The notes under the pieces were generated by a model. That model was not told where the DNA came from. It saw only the letters and a list, made by a program, of their open reading frames with translations, and searched no databases. Shown in pieces: positions 1 to 8,185 of a stretch of 44,146 nucleotides of DNA. The translations under genes and the position numbers were made by a program. The number at the start of each line of letters is the position of its first letter. Position 1 is the first letter of the stretch. Source of the DNA: an uncultured Collinsella sp. (GTDB lineage Bacteria; Actinomycetota; Coriobacteriia; Coriobacteriales; Coriobacteriaceae); the NCBI GenBank assembly GCA_958451615.1, contig CAUDQR010000019.1, positions 1 to 44,146 on the forward strand, given 5' to 3'.

Positions 1-1
1 T

Positions 2-78
2 GCGGCGTTACCTCAGCTGGATAGAGGGTCTGACTACGAATCAGAACGTCATAGGTTCGAATCCTATACGCCGCACCA
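2..78 (+). tRNA. tRNA-Arg(ACG), copy 1
   Basis: A full cloverleaf can be drawn. The acceptor stem is GCGGCGT paired with ACGCCGC, and the anticodon stem TCTGA/TCAGA encloses loop CTACGAA, giving anticodon ACG (bases 36-38). The T-arm contains GGTTCGAATCC and CCA is encoded (76-78). It decodes CGU arginine codons and, after A34 to inosine editing, CGC and CGA. Copy 2 at 268-344 has the same sequence. Its promoter lies outside the window. Confidence 0.97.
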
Positions 79-90
79 ACTGAACTTTAA

Positions 91-116
91 AGCCTCCGGT
101 AACGGAGGCTTTTCTT
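91..116 (+). terminator. Terminator of tRNA-Arg copy 1
   Basis: An 8-bp perfect stem, AGCCTCCG/CGGAGGCT, with a GTAA loop is followed by TTTCTT. This is a typical intrinsic terminator 12 bases after the tRNA CCA end. Confidence 0.85.
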
Positions 117-226
117 ATATGTCGACATACTTGAGGAGTTGCTTTCGCCGTGTTTGAAAGTATCGATTCGATCGACTGCATCAAATGAGTAAAAATCAAA
201 TTCGATAACTTTTTTTGAAAAAATGC

Positions 227-255
227 TTGACCATTATTCAGTCCATGTGCATAAT
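227..255 (+). promoter_or_regulatory. Promoter of tRNA-Arg copy 2
   Basis: A -35 TTGACC (227-232) and a -10 CATAAT (250-255) are separated by 17 bp, 12 bp before the tRNA. Flanking DNA is AT-rich, unlike the surrounding genes. This shows that copy 2 can be transcribed independently of copy 1. Confidence 0.75.
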
Positions 256-267
256 AATCAACAAGTC

Positions 268-344
268 GCGGCGTTACCTCAGCTGGATAGAGGGTCTGAC
301 TACGAATCAGAACGTCATAGGTTCGAATCCTATACGCCGCACCA
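268..344 (+). tRNA. tRNA-Arg(ACG), copy 2
   Basis: Identical to the tRNA at 2-78 and offset by 266 bp, with anticodon ACG and encoded CCA. Its 3' flank differs from that of copy 1. The last part of this gene (from base 325) and its terminator are repeated exactly at 515-573. Confidence 0.97.
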
Positions 345-355
345 TTTGAGATTAA

Positions 356-383
356 AGCTCCCGGCAACGGGGGCTTTTCTTTT
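356..383 (+). terminator. Terminator of tRNA-Arg copy 2
   Basis: Stem AGCTCCCG/CGGGGGCT (one G-T wobble) with loop GCAA, followed by TTTCTTTT. The same hairpin reappears at 546-573 as part of the 190-bp tail duplication. Confidence 0.85.
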
Positions 384-399
384 ACGTAAACACCGCATT

Positions 400-519
400 G
401 ATTCGAACCTCGGTCGAGGCGCGGGCGTAAAGAAAACGCGAAGCGTTTTTAGCCCGCGGGCGAGCACGCCGGCAGGCGGGCGAAGCCGGTGCGGATCCGC
501 GCAGCGGATGCGCGGAATC
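400..519 (+). ncRNA. Candidate structured element in the tRNA-Arg tail repeat
   Basis: The segment opens with GATTCGAACC, the reverse complement of the tRNA T-arm, and ends in GAATCC, which re-enters a copy of the tRNA tail. GATTC (400-404) can pair with GAATC (515-519) to close the element. Inside are: CCTCG/CGAGG; a two-part hairpin GCGGGC (421-426)/GCCCGC (452-457) around AAAACGC-GAA-GCGTTTT (433-449); GGCG-agca-CGCC (459-470); a GC-rich stem CCGGC (469-473)/GCCGG (485-489); and ATCCGC-GCA-GCGGAT (495-509). The element at 3381-3504 has the same hairpin order with compensatory changes. I see the structure and homology. That it is an RNA is inference, and I do not recognise it as a named family. 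Confidence 0.55.
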
Positions 520-573
520 CTATACGCCGCACCATTTGAGATTAAAGCTCCCGGCAACGGGGGCTTTTCTTTT
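515..573 (+). repeat. Duplicated tRNA-Arg tail plus terminator
   Basis: 59 bp identical to 325-383 at an offset of exactly 190 bp. It contains the 3' strand of the T-stem, the acceptor 3' strand, CCA, the spacer and the intrinsic terminator. It has no 5' half, so it is not a tRNA gene. It resembles the far attachment-site copy left by an element inserted in a tRNA 3' end, but the enclosed element is only about 130 bp and has no integrase. Confidence 0.85.
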
Positions 574-697
574 GCGTCAGCTTGAGTGCTTTCGTCCAAA
601 GGGACGATTTCCTGTCGACTCGTGTAAGATTCCGAGTAGATGTCGCGACTTATTCGCGACCACTCCTTCTTCAAGCGACCGATCAGGGTGATATTTC

Positions 698-3139
698 GTG
701 GCAGAGCGTCCGACATACAAGCTCAGGTTTCTCGATCCCAAGAAGCGCTTTCCGGCGATGCCCGAGCAGCCTGCGGGACGCTCATATGGCGTAGTCTGGA
801 AACTCTTTGGCGAGGATCAGCATGAATCTTGCTATGTCGTCGAATTCGTTGGCAAAAGTCATGTGTCGCTTTTGGGCTACGTAAGCGTTTCGGGCGAGGT
901 GTACAAGGTGGACCGCCCCGTTAGCGAGACTCCGCTGCCCAACGATCCCGACATGGAACTGGTCCTTGACGAGTCGGACTCCGGTATTGGTGAGATTGTG
1001 GTTCGGGGAGCCAACGGCACAATGCGCGCGTGCGCGCGAACCGTCGGCTCTCCCGAAGGTCCCATGCGCGAACAGTCCGATCACGAGACATGGAATTCGA
1101 CCCGCTCCCTTCCTTACGGTGAGTTCATGGCATCGATGTTCCTGCGCTACGTGATATTCGCTGACTCCGAAAATACCATTGCGAGCACGGCGGACGCCGA
1201 CGGACTCGACGAGGGTATGCAAAACGTTGTCGACAAGATCAAGCTCGTAAAGTTGCCCGAGCCGGTCGAGGTGTTTTTGGGCTTTAACACGGCACCGCTA
1301 CCTGACGCTATCGAGACGCTGCTCTACCGCGTTGACCATGCCGAGAATCCGAGCGGTATCGAGCGTTATGCCGCCGCCCTTATGAGTGAAATTGACTTGC
1401 CCCGCTTGCGCACCATCGCCGCCAAGTCCGAGATGAGCCTGGCTCGCATTGATCGCTCAAAGCTTTTCTATCTCAATTTTGATCGTAGTCTGCTGGACCA
1501 GGACGAGATTGACACGCTGCTCGCCATCGAGTGCCGTCTCAACCGCCTCTCCGGCATCCTTGAGCGCATCGGGGCTGGATTGGTCCCCGCGGCCTCGTCG
1601 CCGAGCCTTGAGGGCTGCGCGCTCTTTGATGCGTGGCATATCGCTAAGACGACCAACGATGTTCCTCGACTGCTCGATACGGCCTCGAGCGATAACCCGT
1701 GGGGCGAACCGGGTACGGTGGCTTGCCAGCCGGGCGGTGAGTGGGATGTGCGTACCCGCTTCGCGCGTATTGTCGAGGCGCTTAACGTGGTCACGCGGCT
1801 CGACTATACCTATCGGGCAAACGTTGCCGAGGGGATTATGCTCGTTCGGTTTGGGCAGTCTGTCGTTGATGCCATGCCGCAACGTGAATACGACGCTCAA
1901 GATGACGCCTGGCACGAGCTGGACGAGGACACGCGCACGATCTGGGCCGCGGAGCACGATGCGCGCGTGGCGCTCACGCTTGCGGCAGCGTGTTTTGCCG
2001 CGGGCGCCTGCATCACGCGCTGCTATGTGCAGATTGCTGCTCCCGACAGTGAGCAGGGCGAGTGCGTTGTCGCAACGTATTTCTTTGGGCGTGCGGCCTA
2101 TCTGGCCGATTGCGTGCCTGTCGCCAAGGATCTTGAGAGCATGGACATGGACGATATGCCGTGCAAGCGTGTGCTTGAGGCGTATGAGTCAACCGCTCCG
2201 GAGACGATTGAGCCGGCGGAGGTTCATGCTCGTCCGCGTGATGACCATCGCATGCTGCCGCCGGCGCTGCGCGATCTGCTGCTTGCCGATACGGCTGACG
2301 AGCTGGAGGTCATGGAAGAGGACGACGACCCATACGTGGCCCGTGTTGTTGAATTGCGCGAGCAGGCAAAAGTCGACCGTACAGGTGCTTTTGAAGGCTT
2401 TTCCCGTCTTGTTGAGGAGTTGGAGGCTAAGTGCGCCGTCGCCGAGCTTTTGGCGACAGGTCCGGTTCAAACGCAGTTTTGCGACAACCAGCTGGTGCGC
2501 ATGGTGCTACCGGTGTTGGAAGAAGACCGCTCTGTGCGAATCCTTCGTGCGCCCGATGCGCTGTACTTTGCCCAGCACGAGATCTGCAGCTTTTACGCCG
2601 AGCAAGAGGACTTTGAACGAGCACTGCCCGAGGTGCGCCATCTTTACGATCTGGCGCGCTCGTCCATGCAGCCGCACTTTGCGCTCATCAACGTGCTTGC
2701 GCGTCTGGAGCGCTTTGACGAGATTATCGAGGTGGCGCGCCACGGCCTACGTATTGCCAGCGATCGTTCTGCAATCGGCTACCTGTTCTATCGCTTGGCG
2801 TTTGCCTATTGGAATTGCGATCAGCTCGACCTGGCGCTGGCTTGTTACCGTCTGGTGCCGCGCGGCGAGGAGTCGGGCAGCAGCGCGTTGGAAGAAATGC
2901 AGGGCCTTATGAACGAGATGGGCGTCAGCGAGCCTCCGACGTTCGAGGAAGCGGTCGAGACCATCCACAGGGCTGGACTCGAATTGCCGCCCGTGCCCGC
3001 GGTGGCCAACCAGCTTGCGGATGCCGCCGTGCAGCTGGTCGATAACGGCTTCTTTTTCCTGGCGCGCGGTTGCATCTTCCAAATGTGGCGCACCATGGGC
3101 AACGACGAGCTCGGCTCCCTCAACCGCTCGCTGGGGTAG
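698..3139 (+). CDS. Unrecognised 813-aa cytoplasmic protein with C-terminal TPR-like helices
   Basis: I do not recognise this family. The GTG start at 698 follows AGGGTGA at a good distance and gives N-terminus MAERPTYKLRF. There is no signal peptide or membrane segment. Residues 1 to about 110 look like a beta-rich domain. The middle (about 150-520) is mixed and acidic. Residues about 560-600 hold an acidic linker (EVMEEDDDPYVARV). Residues about 635-735 have the paired-helix pattern of tetratricopeptide repeats, including LARLERFDEIIEVARHGL and RLAFAYWNCDQLDLALACYR. It stands alone between tRNA loci, with no operon partner and no clear terminator. A scaffold or protein-interaction role is possible from the TPR-like part only. 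Confidence 0.85.
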   Translation: MAERPTYKLRFLDPKKRFPAMPEQPAGRSYGVVWKLFGEDQHESCYVVEFVGKSHVSLLGYVSVSGEVYKVDRPVSETPLPNDPDMELVLDESDSGIGEIVVRGANGTMRACARTVGSPEGPMREQSDHETWNSTRSLPYGEFMASMFLRYVIFADSENTIASTADADGLDEGMQNVVDKIKLVKLPEPVEVFLGFNTAPLPDAIETLLYRVDHAENPSGIERYAAALMSEIDLPRLRTIAAKSEMSLARIDRSKLFYLNFDRSLLDQDEIDTLLAIECRLNRLSGILERIGAGLVPAASSPSLEGCALFDAWHIAKTTNDVPRLLDTASSDNPWGEPGTVACQPGGEWDVRTRFARIVEALNVVTRLDYTYRANVAEGIMLVRFGQSVVDAMPQREYDAQDDAWHELDEDTRTIWAAEHDARVALTLAAACFAAGACITRCYVQIAAPDSEQGECVVATYFFGRAAYLADCVPVAKDLESMDMDDMPCKRVLEAYESTAPETIEPAEVHARPRDDHRMLPPALRDLLLADTADELEVMEEDDDPYVARVVELREQAKVDRTGAFEGFSRLVEELEAKCAVAELLATGPVQTQFCDNQLVRMVLPVLEEDRSVRILRAPDALYFAQHEICSFYAEQEDFERALPEVRHLYDLARSSMQPHFALINVLARLERFDEIIEVARHGLRIASDRSAIGYLFYRLAFAYWNCDQLDLALACYRLVPRGEESGSSALEEMQGLMNEMGVSEPPTFEEAVETIHRAGLELPPVPAVANQLADAAVQLVDNGFFFLARGCIFQMWRTMGNDELGSLNRSLG

Positions 3140-3190
3140 GGGCGAAAACTGCAAGGAGGAAAGGCCGCTGGGCAATTAGAAAATTCCCTC

Positions 3191-3219
3191 TTGCCCAACT
3201 TCGACTGTTTGGTTACTAT
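3191..3219 (+). promoter_or_regulatory. Promoter of tRNA-Ser
   Basis: A -35 TTGCCC (3191-3196) and a -10 TACTAT (3214-3219) are spaced by 17 bp, 14 bp upstream of the tRNA. Confidence 0.6.
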
Positions 3220-3233
3220 AGAACGGCTGTTAC

Positions 3234-3324
3234 GGAGAGCTGACCGAGAGGCCGAAGGTGCTCGCCTGCTAAGCGAGTATGCCCCAAAAGGGCATCTGGG
3301 GTTCGAATCCCCAGCTCTCCGCCA
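3234..3324 (+). tRNA. tRNA-Ser(GCT)
   Basis: Class II tRNA with acceptor GGAGAGC/GCTCTCC, anticodon stem CTCGC/GCGAG and loop CTGCTAA (anticodon GCT, 3268-3270). It has a long variable arm (TGCCCC-aaaa-GGGCA type), T-arm CTGGGGTTCGAATCCCCAG and encoded CCA. It reads AGC and AGU serine codons. Its 3' tail from base 3307 and its terminator are repeated 190 bp downstream. Confidence 0.97.
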
Positions 3325-3338
3325 GTATGACTTGAAAG

Positions 3339-3364
3339 AAGGGTCCCATTTGGGGCCCTTTTTT
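3339..3364 (+). terminator. Terminator of tRNA-Ser
   Basis: AAGGGTCCC, loop ATTT, GGGGCCCTT, running into six T residues. A slightly diverged copy (GGTGCCCTTTTT) ends the duplicated tail near 3554. Confidence 0.85.
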
Positions 3365-3380
3365 GTGCGGAGAAAGGAGG

Positions 3381-3504
3381 CTGGGGATTCGAACCCGAGA
3401 GGGCACGGGCGTTAAGCAAACGCGAAAGCGTTTGTAGCCCGTGGGCGAAAAGACGCCAGGCTTTGAAGCCGGAGGGCATGCGCAGCATGCCCGGACATCC
3501 CCAG
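3381..3504 (+). ncRNA. Candidate structured element in the tRNA-Ser tail repeat
   Basis: Homologue of the 400-519 element. CTGGGGAT (3381-3388) pairs with ATCCCCAG (3497-3504), closing the element with 8 bp. This stem is made of inverted T-arm sequence on the left and the duplicated tRNA tail on the right. Inside are: CACGGGC (3404-3410)/GCCCGTG (3437-3443) enclosing CAAACGC-GAAA-GCGTTTG (3417-3434); GGCG-aaaaga-CGCC (3444-3457); GGCTT/AAGCC (3459-3470); and GGGCATGC-GCA-GCATGCCC (3474-3492). Against the Arg element the stems change on both strands while loops and joints stay similar (the GCA triloop, TAGCCC, GGGCGA). Transcription would need read-through of the tRNA terminator or an unseen promoter. 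Confidence 0.55.
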
Positions 3505-3555
3505 CTCTCCGCCAGTATGAACTTGAAGAAGGGTCCCATTTGGTGCCCTTTTTAT
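3497..3555 (+). repeat. Duplicated tRNA-Ser tail plus terminator
   Basis: Copy of 3307-3365 at an offset of 190 bp, with a few substitutions and a locally shifted base (gacttgaaag against gaacttgaag). It carries the acceptor 3' strand, GCCA and the terminator, but no 5' half of a tRNA. A further copy of the inverted T-arm (CTGGGGATTCGAACC, 3571-3585) follows, again 190 bp after the one at 3381-3395. Confidence 0.85.
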
Positions 3556-3587
3556 TATCAAGAATGGCGGCTGGGGATTCGAACCTC

Positions 3588-3620
3588 AAAAAAGGAGGCA
3601 TCCTTTCGGACGCCTCCTTT
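3588..3620 (-). terminator. Terminator of the D,D-carboxypeptidase gene
   Basis: On the minus strand, AAAGGAGGC and GCCTCCTTT form a 9-bp stem followed by TTTTTT, 25 bases after the stop codon of the leftward gene. Confidence 0.85.
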
Positions 3621-3644
3621 CAGTGGACTTATTATTCTTGCGCC

Positions 3645-4985
3645 CTACACCTCGGGCGCCTTGGCGACGGTCTCGCTTTCTGCCGTGAGTGGGCGGTTGT
3701 CGATGCGGCGGCCCAGGCGGTCGAGCTTCACGAGCAGCCACTCGATGGGATTGGGCCCCGTTCCTTTCTCGTCGGCGACTAGGTCCATAACGGCGATCTT
3801 GGTGCCGTCCTGCTTCAACGTAACGCTGCCCACCTTATCGCCAACATGCACCGTGCCCGAAAGGTCATCGTAGCTAACCTTTTCGGTCACTTCGCCGGCG
3901 AGTGAGAACACCGTTGCCTGTGCGGCGGGGTCGGCGAGCGTGGCGTCGATCGTCTTGTCCGTCCAATCTGTCTGGCTAATGCGTGCCATGAGCGGGTTGC
4001 CGTTGGCGGTCTTCTCCTGCGTGTTGGCGATCGCGACCGTGACCTTGTGGCCGTAGTACCAGTTGGCAAGGGTGGCGGTATCGGTAAAGCGCTGGTCGGT
4101 GGTGGTGGAGTTCAAAATTACGGTGTAGATCTCGTCGCCGTCGCGGTTGTAGGCGCTCGTAAAGCAATAGCCCGCGTCGTCGGTGGTGCCGGTCTTGCCG
4201 CCATTGTTTCCGTCCTGACCGAGCAAAACGTTGTGCGTGTCCATGGAATGCGAATGGTCTGAGCCATCGGCGCCCGTGACCTCAATCCAAGAATCCTCGC
4301 TCGCGACGACTTCACGAATCGTGTCGTTTTTCATGGCTTCCCGCATCATCAGTGCCACGTCATGTGCTGTTGAGTGCATGTCGCCGGTCCACTCATCAAA
4401 GTCCAGACCGTGCGGGTTCTCAAAGACCGTGCCGGTGCAGCCGAGCTTTTTGGCGCGCTCGTTCATGGCCTTCACAAAGGTTGCCTCGGCATCTTTGGTC
4501 TTGGGGTCGATCTTTTTGCCCACGTATTCGGCAAGCACGATGGCGGCGTCGTTGCCCGAGGGGATCATCAGGCCGCGTAGTGCCTGCTCCACGGTGAGCT
4601 CGTCGCCTTCGAGCAGGCCGGCAGTCGAGTTGCCTACGGTGGCGGCAGCGTTGCTCACCGTGACCTTCTCGTCCATCTTGCAGTTTTCGACGGTCAGGAT
4701 TGCGGTCATGACCTTGGTGATCGAGGCAATTTTTACCTGCTCATCGGCGCCGCGTCCATAGTAGACGGTGCCGTCCTTGCCCATAACAAGGGCATTAGTT
4801 GCCTCGATATCGGGCAGGTTTTCTGCCGTGATGCCGCGGACGTCGGCGGTCTTGTCGCAGACGTCGTCGGTCGTGAGCACTTGGGCGCCGGCAACAGCGG
4901 GCGCGCCGACAACAAGGGCGATGGCGCAGGCAAAGCCAGCGGCAAGCTGGGCGGAGCGTTTTGCAAAAGAGGTGAGGGACTTCAC
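3645..4985 (-). CDS. D-alanyl-D-alanine carboxypeptidase, peptidase S11 (DacA/PBP5 type)
   Basis: Exported penicillin-binding enzyme that removes the terminal D-Ala of peptidoglycan stem peptides. The three active-site motifs are visible: SITK (about residues 88-91 from the chosen start), SGN (143-145) and KTG within GGKTGTTDDAGY. A PBP5-type C-terminal beta domain follows, but I see no clear amphipathic anchor at the end. The frame is open up to 5096. I chose GTG at 4985 because it begins an ideal signal peptide (VKSLTSFAKRSAQLAAGF, then a hydrophobic stretch ending AVAGA) and because a TATACT -10 box lies upstream at 5025-5030. The predicted mature protein begins near QVLTTDD. It is divergent from a VanRS-like pair, so control by that pair is plausible but unproven. 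Confidence 0.92.
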   Translation of the reverse strand: MKSLTSFAKRSAQLAAGFACAIALVVGAPAVAGAQVLTTDDVCDKTADVRGITAENLPDIEATNALVMGKDGTVYYGRGADEQVKIASITKVMTAILTVENCKMDEKVTVSNAAATVGNSTAGLLEGDELTVEQALRGLMIPSGNDAAIVLAEYVGKKIDPKTKDAEATFVKAMNERAKKLGCTGTVFENPHGLDFDEWTGDMHSTAHDVALMMREAMKNDTIREVVASEDSWIEVTGADGSDHSHSMDTHNVLLGQDGNNGGKTGTTDDAGYCFTSAYNRDGDEIYTVILNSTTTDQRFTDTATLANWYYGHKVTVAIANTQEKTANGNPLMARISQTDWTDKTIDATLADPAAQATVFSLAGEVTEKVSYDDLSGTVHVGDKVGSVTLKQDGTKIAVMDLVADEKGTGPNPIEWLLVKLDRLGRRIDNRPLTAESETVAKAPEV

Positions 4986-5024
4986 AGATTTCGCTTTCGA
5001 CGGGATGGTCTCTTCTGGCACTAG

Positions 5025-5030
5025 AGTATA
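5025..5030 (-). promoter_or_regulatory. -10 box of the D,D-carboxypeptidase gene
   Basis: TATACT on the minus strand, 40 bases before the chosen GTG start. No good -35 box is visible at the normal distance, which would fit an activator-dependent promoter. This is inference. Confidence 0.4.
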
Positions 5031-5182
5031 TCGTTTGCCGGCGACGACGATCGTTGCGAGCGCGCATGGCCCGCATTCGTGCTCGAACGGGCGCAAGGAT
5101 GCTTAAGGTCGACTTAATCGCCCACGCTTGTTGTGTGTGGCGGGCGCCGCCTCGGGCATAATGGAGCGCGAGAGGAGCACGC

Positions 5183-5878
5183 ATGAACGAGCGCATACTG
5201 GTAGTTGATGACGAGAAGGCCATCGCCGACCTGGTTGGTATCTACCTTACAAAGGAGGGCTTTGACGTCCAGATCGCCTACAGCGGGGCCGATGCGGCCA
5301 AGGCAATTCTGGAACAAGAGTTTGACCTGGCGCTGCTCGATGTCATGCTGCCTGATATCGACGGCTTTGAACTGCTGCGCACGATTCGTGCCAGCCATAC
5401 CTATCCCGTGATCATGCTGACGGCACGCGATGCCCAGCAGGATAAGATCGAGGGGCTCTCGCTTGGCGCAGACGATTATGTGGTCAAGCCGTTCCGTCCG
5501 CTGGAGCTCATCGCGCGCGTGCACGCTCAGCTTCGTCGTTATACCAGCTACGGCAGCCGCGCACAGGCGGCCGAGTCGCCGATCATCCAGCTCGACGGCC
5601 TCGAGATCAACCGCGACGCCCGCTCTGTGACGGTGGACGGTGCGCCGGTGCGCCTCACGCCCATCGAGTATTCCATCTTGCTGTATCTGGTTGAGCATCG
5701 CGGCAGCGTGGTAGCCGTGGAGGACCTGTTCCGCGCGGTGTGGAACGAGGACTTTATGCCCGGCTCCAACAATACGGTGATGGTGCACATTCGCCATCTG
5801 CGCGAAAAGATCGGCGACGACGCTCAAAAGCCGCGCTTTATCAAAAACGTCTGGGGCGTCGGCTACATAATCGAATAA
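5183..5878 (+). CDS. OmpR-family response regulator (VanR-like)
   Basis: A 231-aa two-domain regulator. The receiver domain has acidic D9-D10, phosphoacceptor D53 (LALLDVMLPD), the TAR switch region and K in VVKPFRP. The C-terminal winged helix (about 130-231) ends NVWGVGYIIE as in OmpR/PhoB proteins. The ATG at 5183 follows GAGAGGAG. The sensor kinase gene begins 25 bp downstream, so the two form an operon. It diverges from the D,D-carboxypeptidase gene. The VanR label is a family resemblance: no vanHAX resistance genes are in the window. Confidence 0.93.
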   Translation: MNERILVVDDEKAIADLVGIYLTKEGFDVQIAYSGADAAKAILEQEFDLALLDVMLPDIDGFELLRTIRASHTYPVIMLTARDAQQDKIEGLSLGADDYVVKPFRPLELIARVHAQLRRYTSYGSRAQAAESPIIQLDGLEINRDARSVTVDGAPVRLTPIEYSILLYLVEHRGSVVAVEDLFRAVWNEDFMPGSNNTVMVHIRHLREKIGDDAQKPRFIKNVWGVGYIIE

Positions 5879-5903
5879 CGCCTTTGATGGCGGGGGAGTA
5901 GAT

Positions 5904-7142
5904 ATGACAAAAGACGATAGGCGGGCATTCGAGGTACCCGATCGACTCTTTGAATACGTAAGGGCGGTCGTTGACAACCGTGCGTTAGCGACGGTGCTGC
6001 TCTTTTTGCTGAGTCTGCTGCTCATCGGCATCGACAATATCGTTGGCATCCTGGCAGTTCTACTCATTGGCTTTTTGCTGATTGATCGATTCGAAATCGT
6101 TCGCCGCTGTGTGGTGATCGGCGGCGCCGCGTGGACAATTACGTTGGCGATCGGGTCCATGGCGCTTGGCGGTATTGGCGAGCCCGTATTCTTTGACGCC
6201 GGCTTTGTGTTCAACATGCTTGGATTTGTGCTGGCGCTTGCCGTGTGCGTCCTGTTCTTCTGCGGACGCGCCCTGTACTACCAGGGTTACGAGCAGGGCG
6301 AGCTGCACGCCGACCGCGTGATTGCCGCCCGCATTCAGGACCGTCTGATCGATAACCCCGACACATGGGACAACATTGACGGCGACTTCCTCGAGGTCGA
6401 GGGCGCGCTCAACCGGGCGCGCGATTGCGAGCGTAGGGTTCAACAAGCCCTGCGTGACGAATCGCATCGCAAGGACGATTTGGTCACGTACTTGGCACAT
6501 GACCTACGCACCCCGCTTGCCAGTGTGGTGGGCTATCTTTCGCTGCTGCAAGAGGCTCCTGAGCTGCCGGTTGAGCAACGTGCGCGCTTTACGGGCGTGG
6601 CACTCGACAAGGCGCACCGGCTCGATGCGCTCATCGAGGAGTTCTTCGATATCACGCGCTTTGACTTCCACGATATCGTGCTCACGCGCGGCTATGTTGA
6701 TCTGGGGTTGCTGCTGGCTCAGGTGGCTGACGAGTTCTATCCCATCCTCAACGAGCAGCATAAGGAAGCCCAAGTTGATATTCGCGAGGACCTGACGGTG
6801 CTCGTGGATGGCGACAAGATGGCCCGCGTGTTCAACAACATCATGAAAAACGCCGTCGCCTATAGCTACGAGGGCTCGACTATCACGATTGAGGCCAGGC
6901 GCCAAGACGATGGTGGCGTGCGCGTGCGCTTTATCAATCAGGGCGATCCTATCCCTGCGGCTAAGCTCAAGGTAATCTTTGAGAAGTTCTATCGCCTGGA
7001 TGCGGCGCGTGCGACCAATCGCGGTGGTGCCGGTTTGGGCCTTGCTATTGCCAAGGAGATCATCGCGGCACACGGCGGTACCGTTGCATGTGAATCGACG
7101 CCCGAACACACGATATTCACCATCGAGCTGCCCGCCGCATAG
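5904..7142 (+). CDS. Sensor histidine kinase (VanS-like)
   Basis: A 412-aa membrane kinase, partner of the regulator just upstream. The N-terminal third has two hydrophobic pairs (about residues 27-55 and 68-115) with hardly any extracellular loop, so the input is probably sensed in or near the membrane. The H-box LAHDLRTPLASVVGYL places the phosphorylated histidine at residue 199. N-box (NNIMKNAVAYS), the F-box region (FEKFYRLD) and G-box (GGAGLGLAIAKEI) follow. The start has GGGGGAG upstream. The DLRTPL H-box is typical of VanS-type kinases. Confidence 0.93.
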   Translation: MTKDDRRAFEVPDRLFEYVRAVVDNRALATVLLFLLSLLLIGIDNIVGILAVLLIGFLLIDRFEIVRRCVVIGGAAWTITLAIGSMALGGIGEPVFFDAGFVFNMLGFVLALAVCVLFFCGRALYYQGYEQGELHADRVIAARIQDRLIDNPDTWDNIDGDFLEVEGALNRARDCERRVQQALRDESHRKDDLVTYLAHDLRTPLASVVGYLSLLQEAPELPVEQRARFTGVALDKAHRLDALIEEFFDITRFDFHDIVLTRGYVDLGLLLAQVADEFYPILNEQHKEAQVDIREDLTVLVDGDKMARVFNNIMKNAVAYSYEGSTITIEARRQDDGGVRVRFINQGDPIPAAKLKVIFEKFYRLDAARATNRGGAGLGLAIAKEIIAAHGGTVACESTPEHTIFTIELPAA

Positions 7143-7245
7143 CTAGCGTGCCCTTACAAACACTTGACAATGTGCTCACGTGCGTATGAGCCGCGATTCC
7201 TACTATCGATACTGCTGAATTGATATCGATATGGAGGTGTGCGGT

Positions 7246-8121
<876 letters not shown>

Positions 8122-8185
8122 CGCTGTCTTTTACAGGTGCTTTTAGGGTTAAGATGCGGTCATATCGGCCGCAAAGGGGTTCAAC

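Noticed and set aside
515..573. A third tRNA-Arg gene
   Set aside because: Only the 3' half of the tRNA is present. The sequence upstream is the structured core, not D-arm and anticodon arm.
384..573. Attachment sites of a prophage or integrative element
   Set aside because: The enclosed DNA is about 130 bp, has no integrase, and the duplicated segment includes the terminator. It does not fit ordinary integration.
330..716. Small proteins encoded across the tRNA tail elements (also 3216-3539)
   Set aside because: They run through tRNA genes and terminators and have no ribosome-binding site. The structure is better explained as RNA or DNA elements.
7154..7169. PhoP/PhoB box upstream of pstB
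   Set aside because: TTACAA and TTGACA occur with a 10-bp rather than 11-bp period, and only two units are present. Too weak to call.
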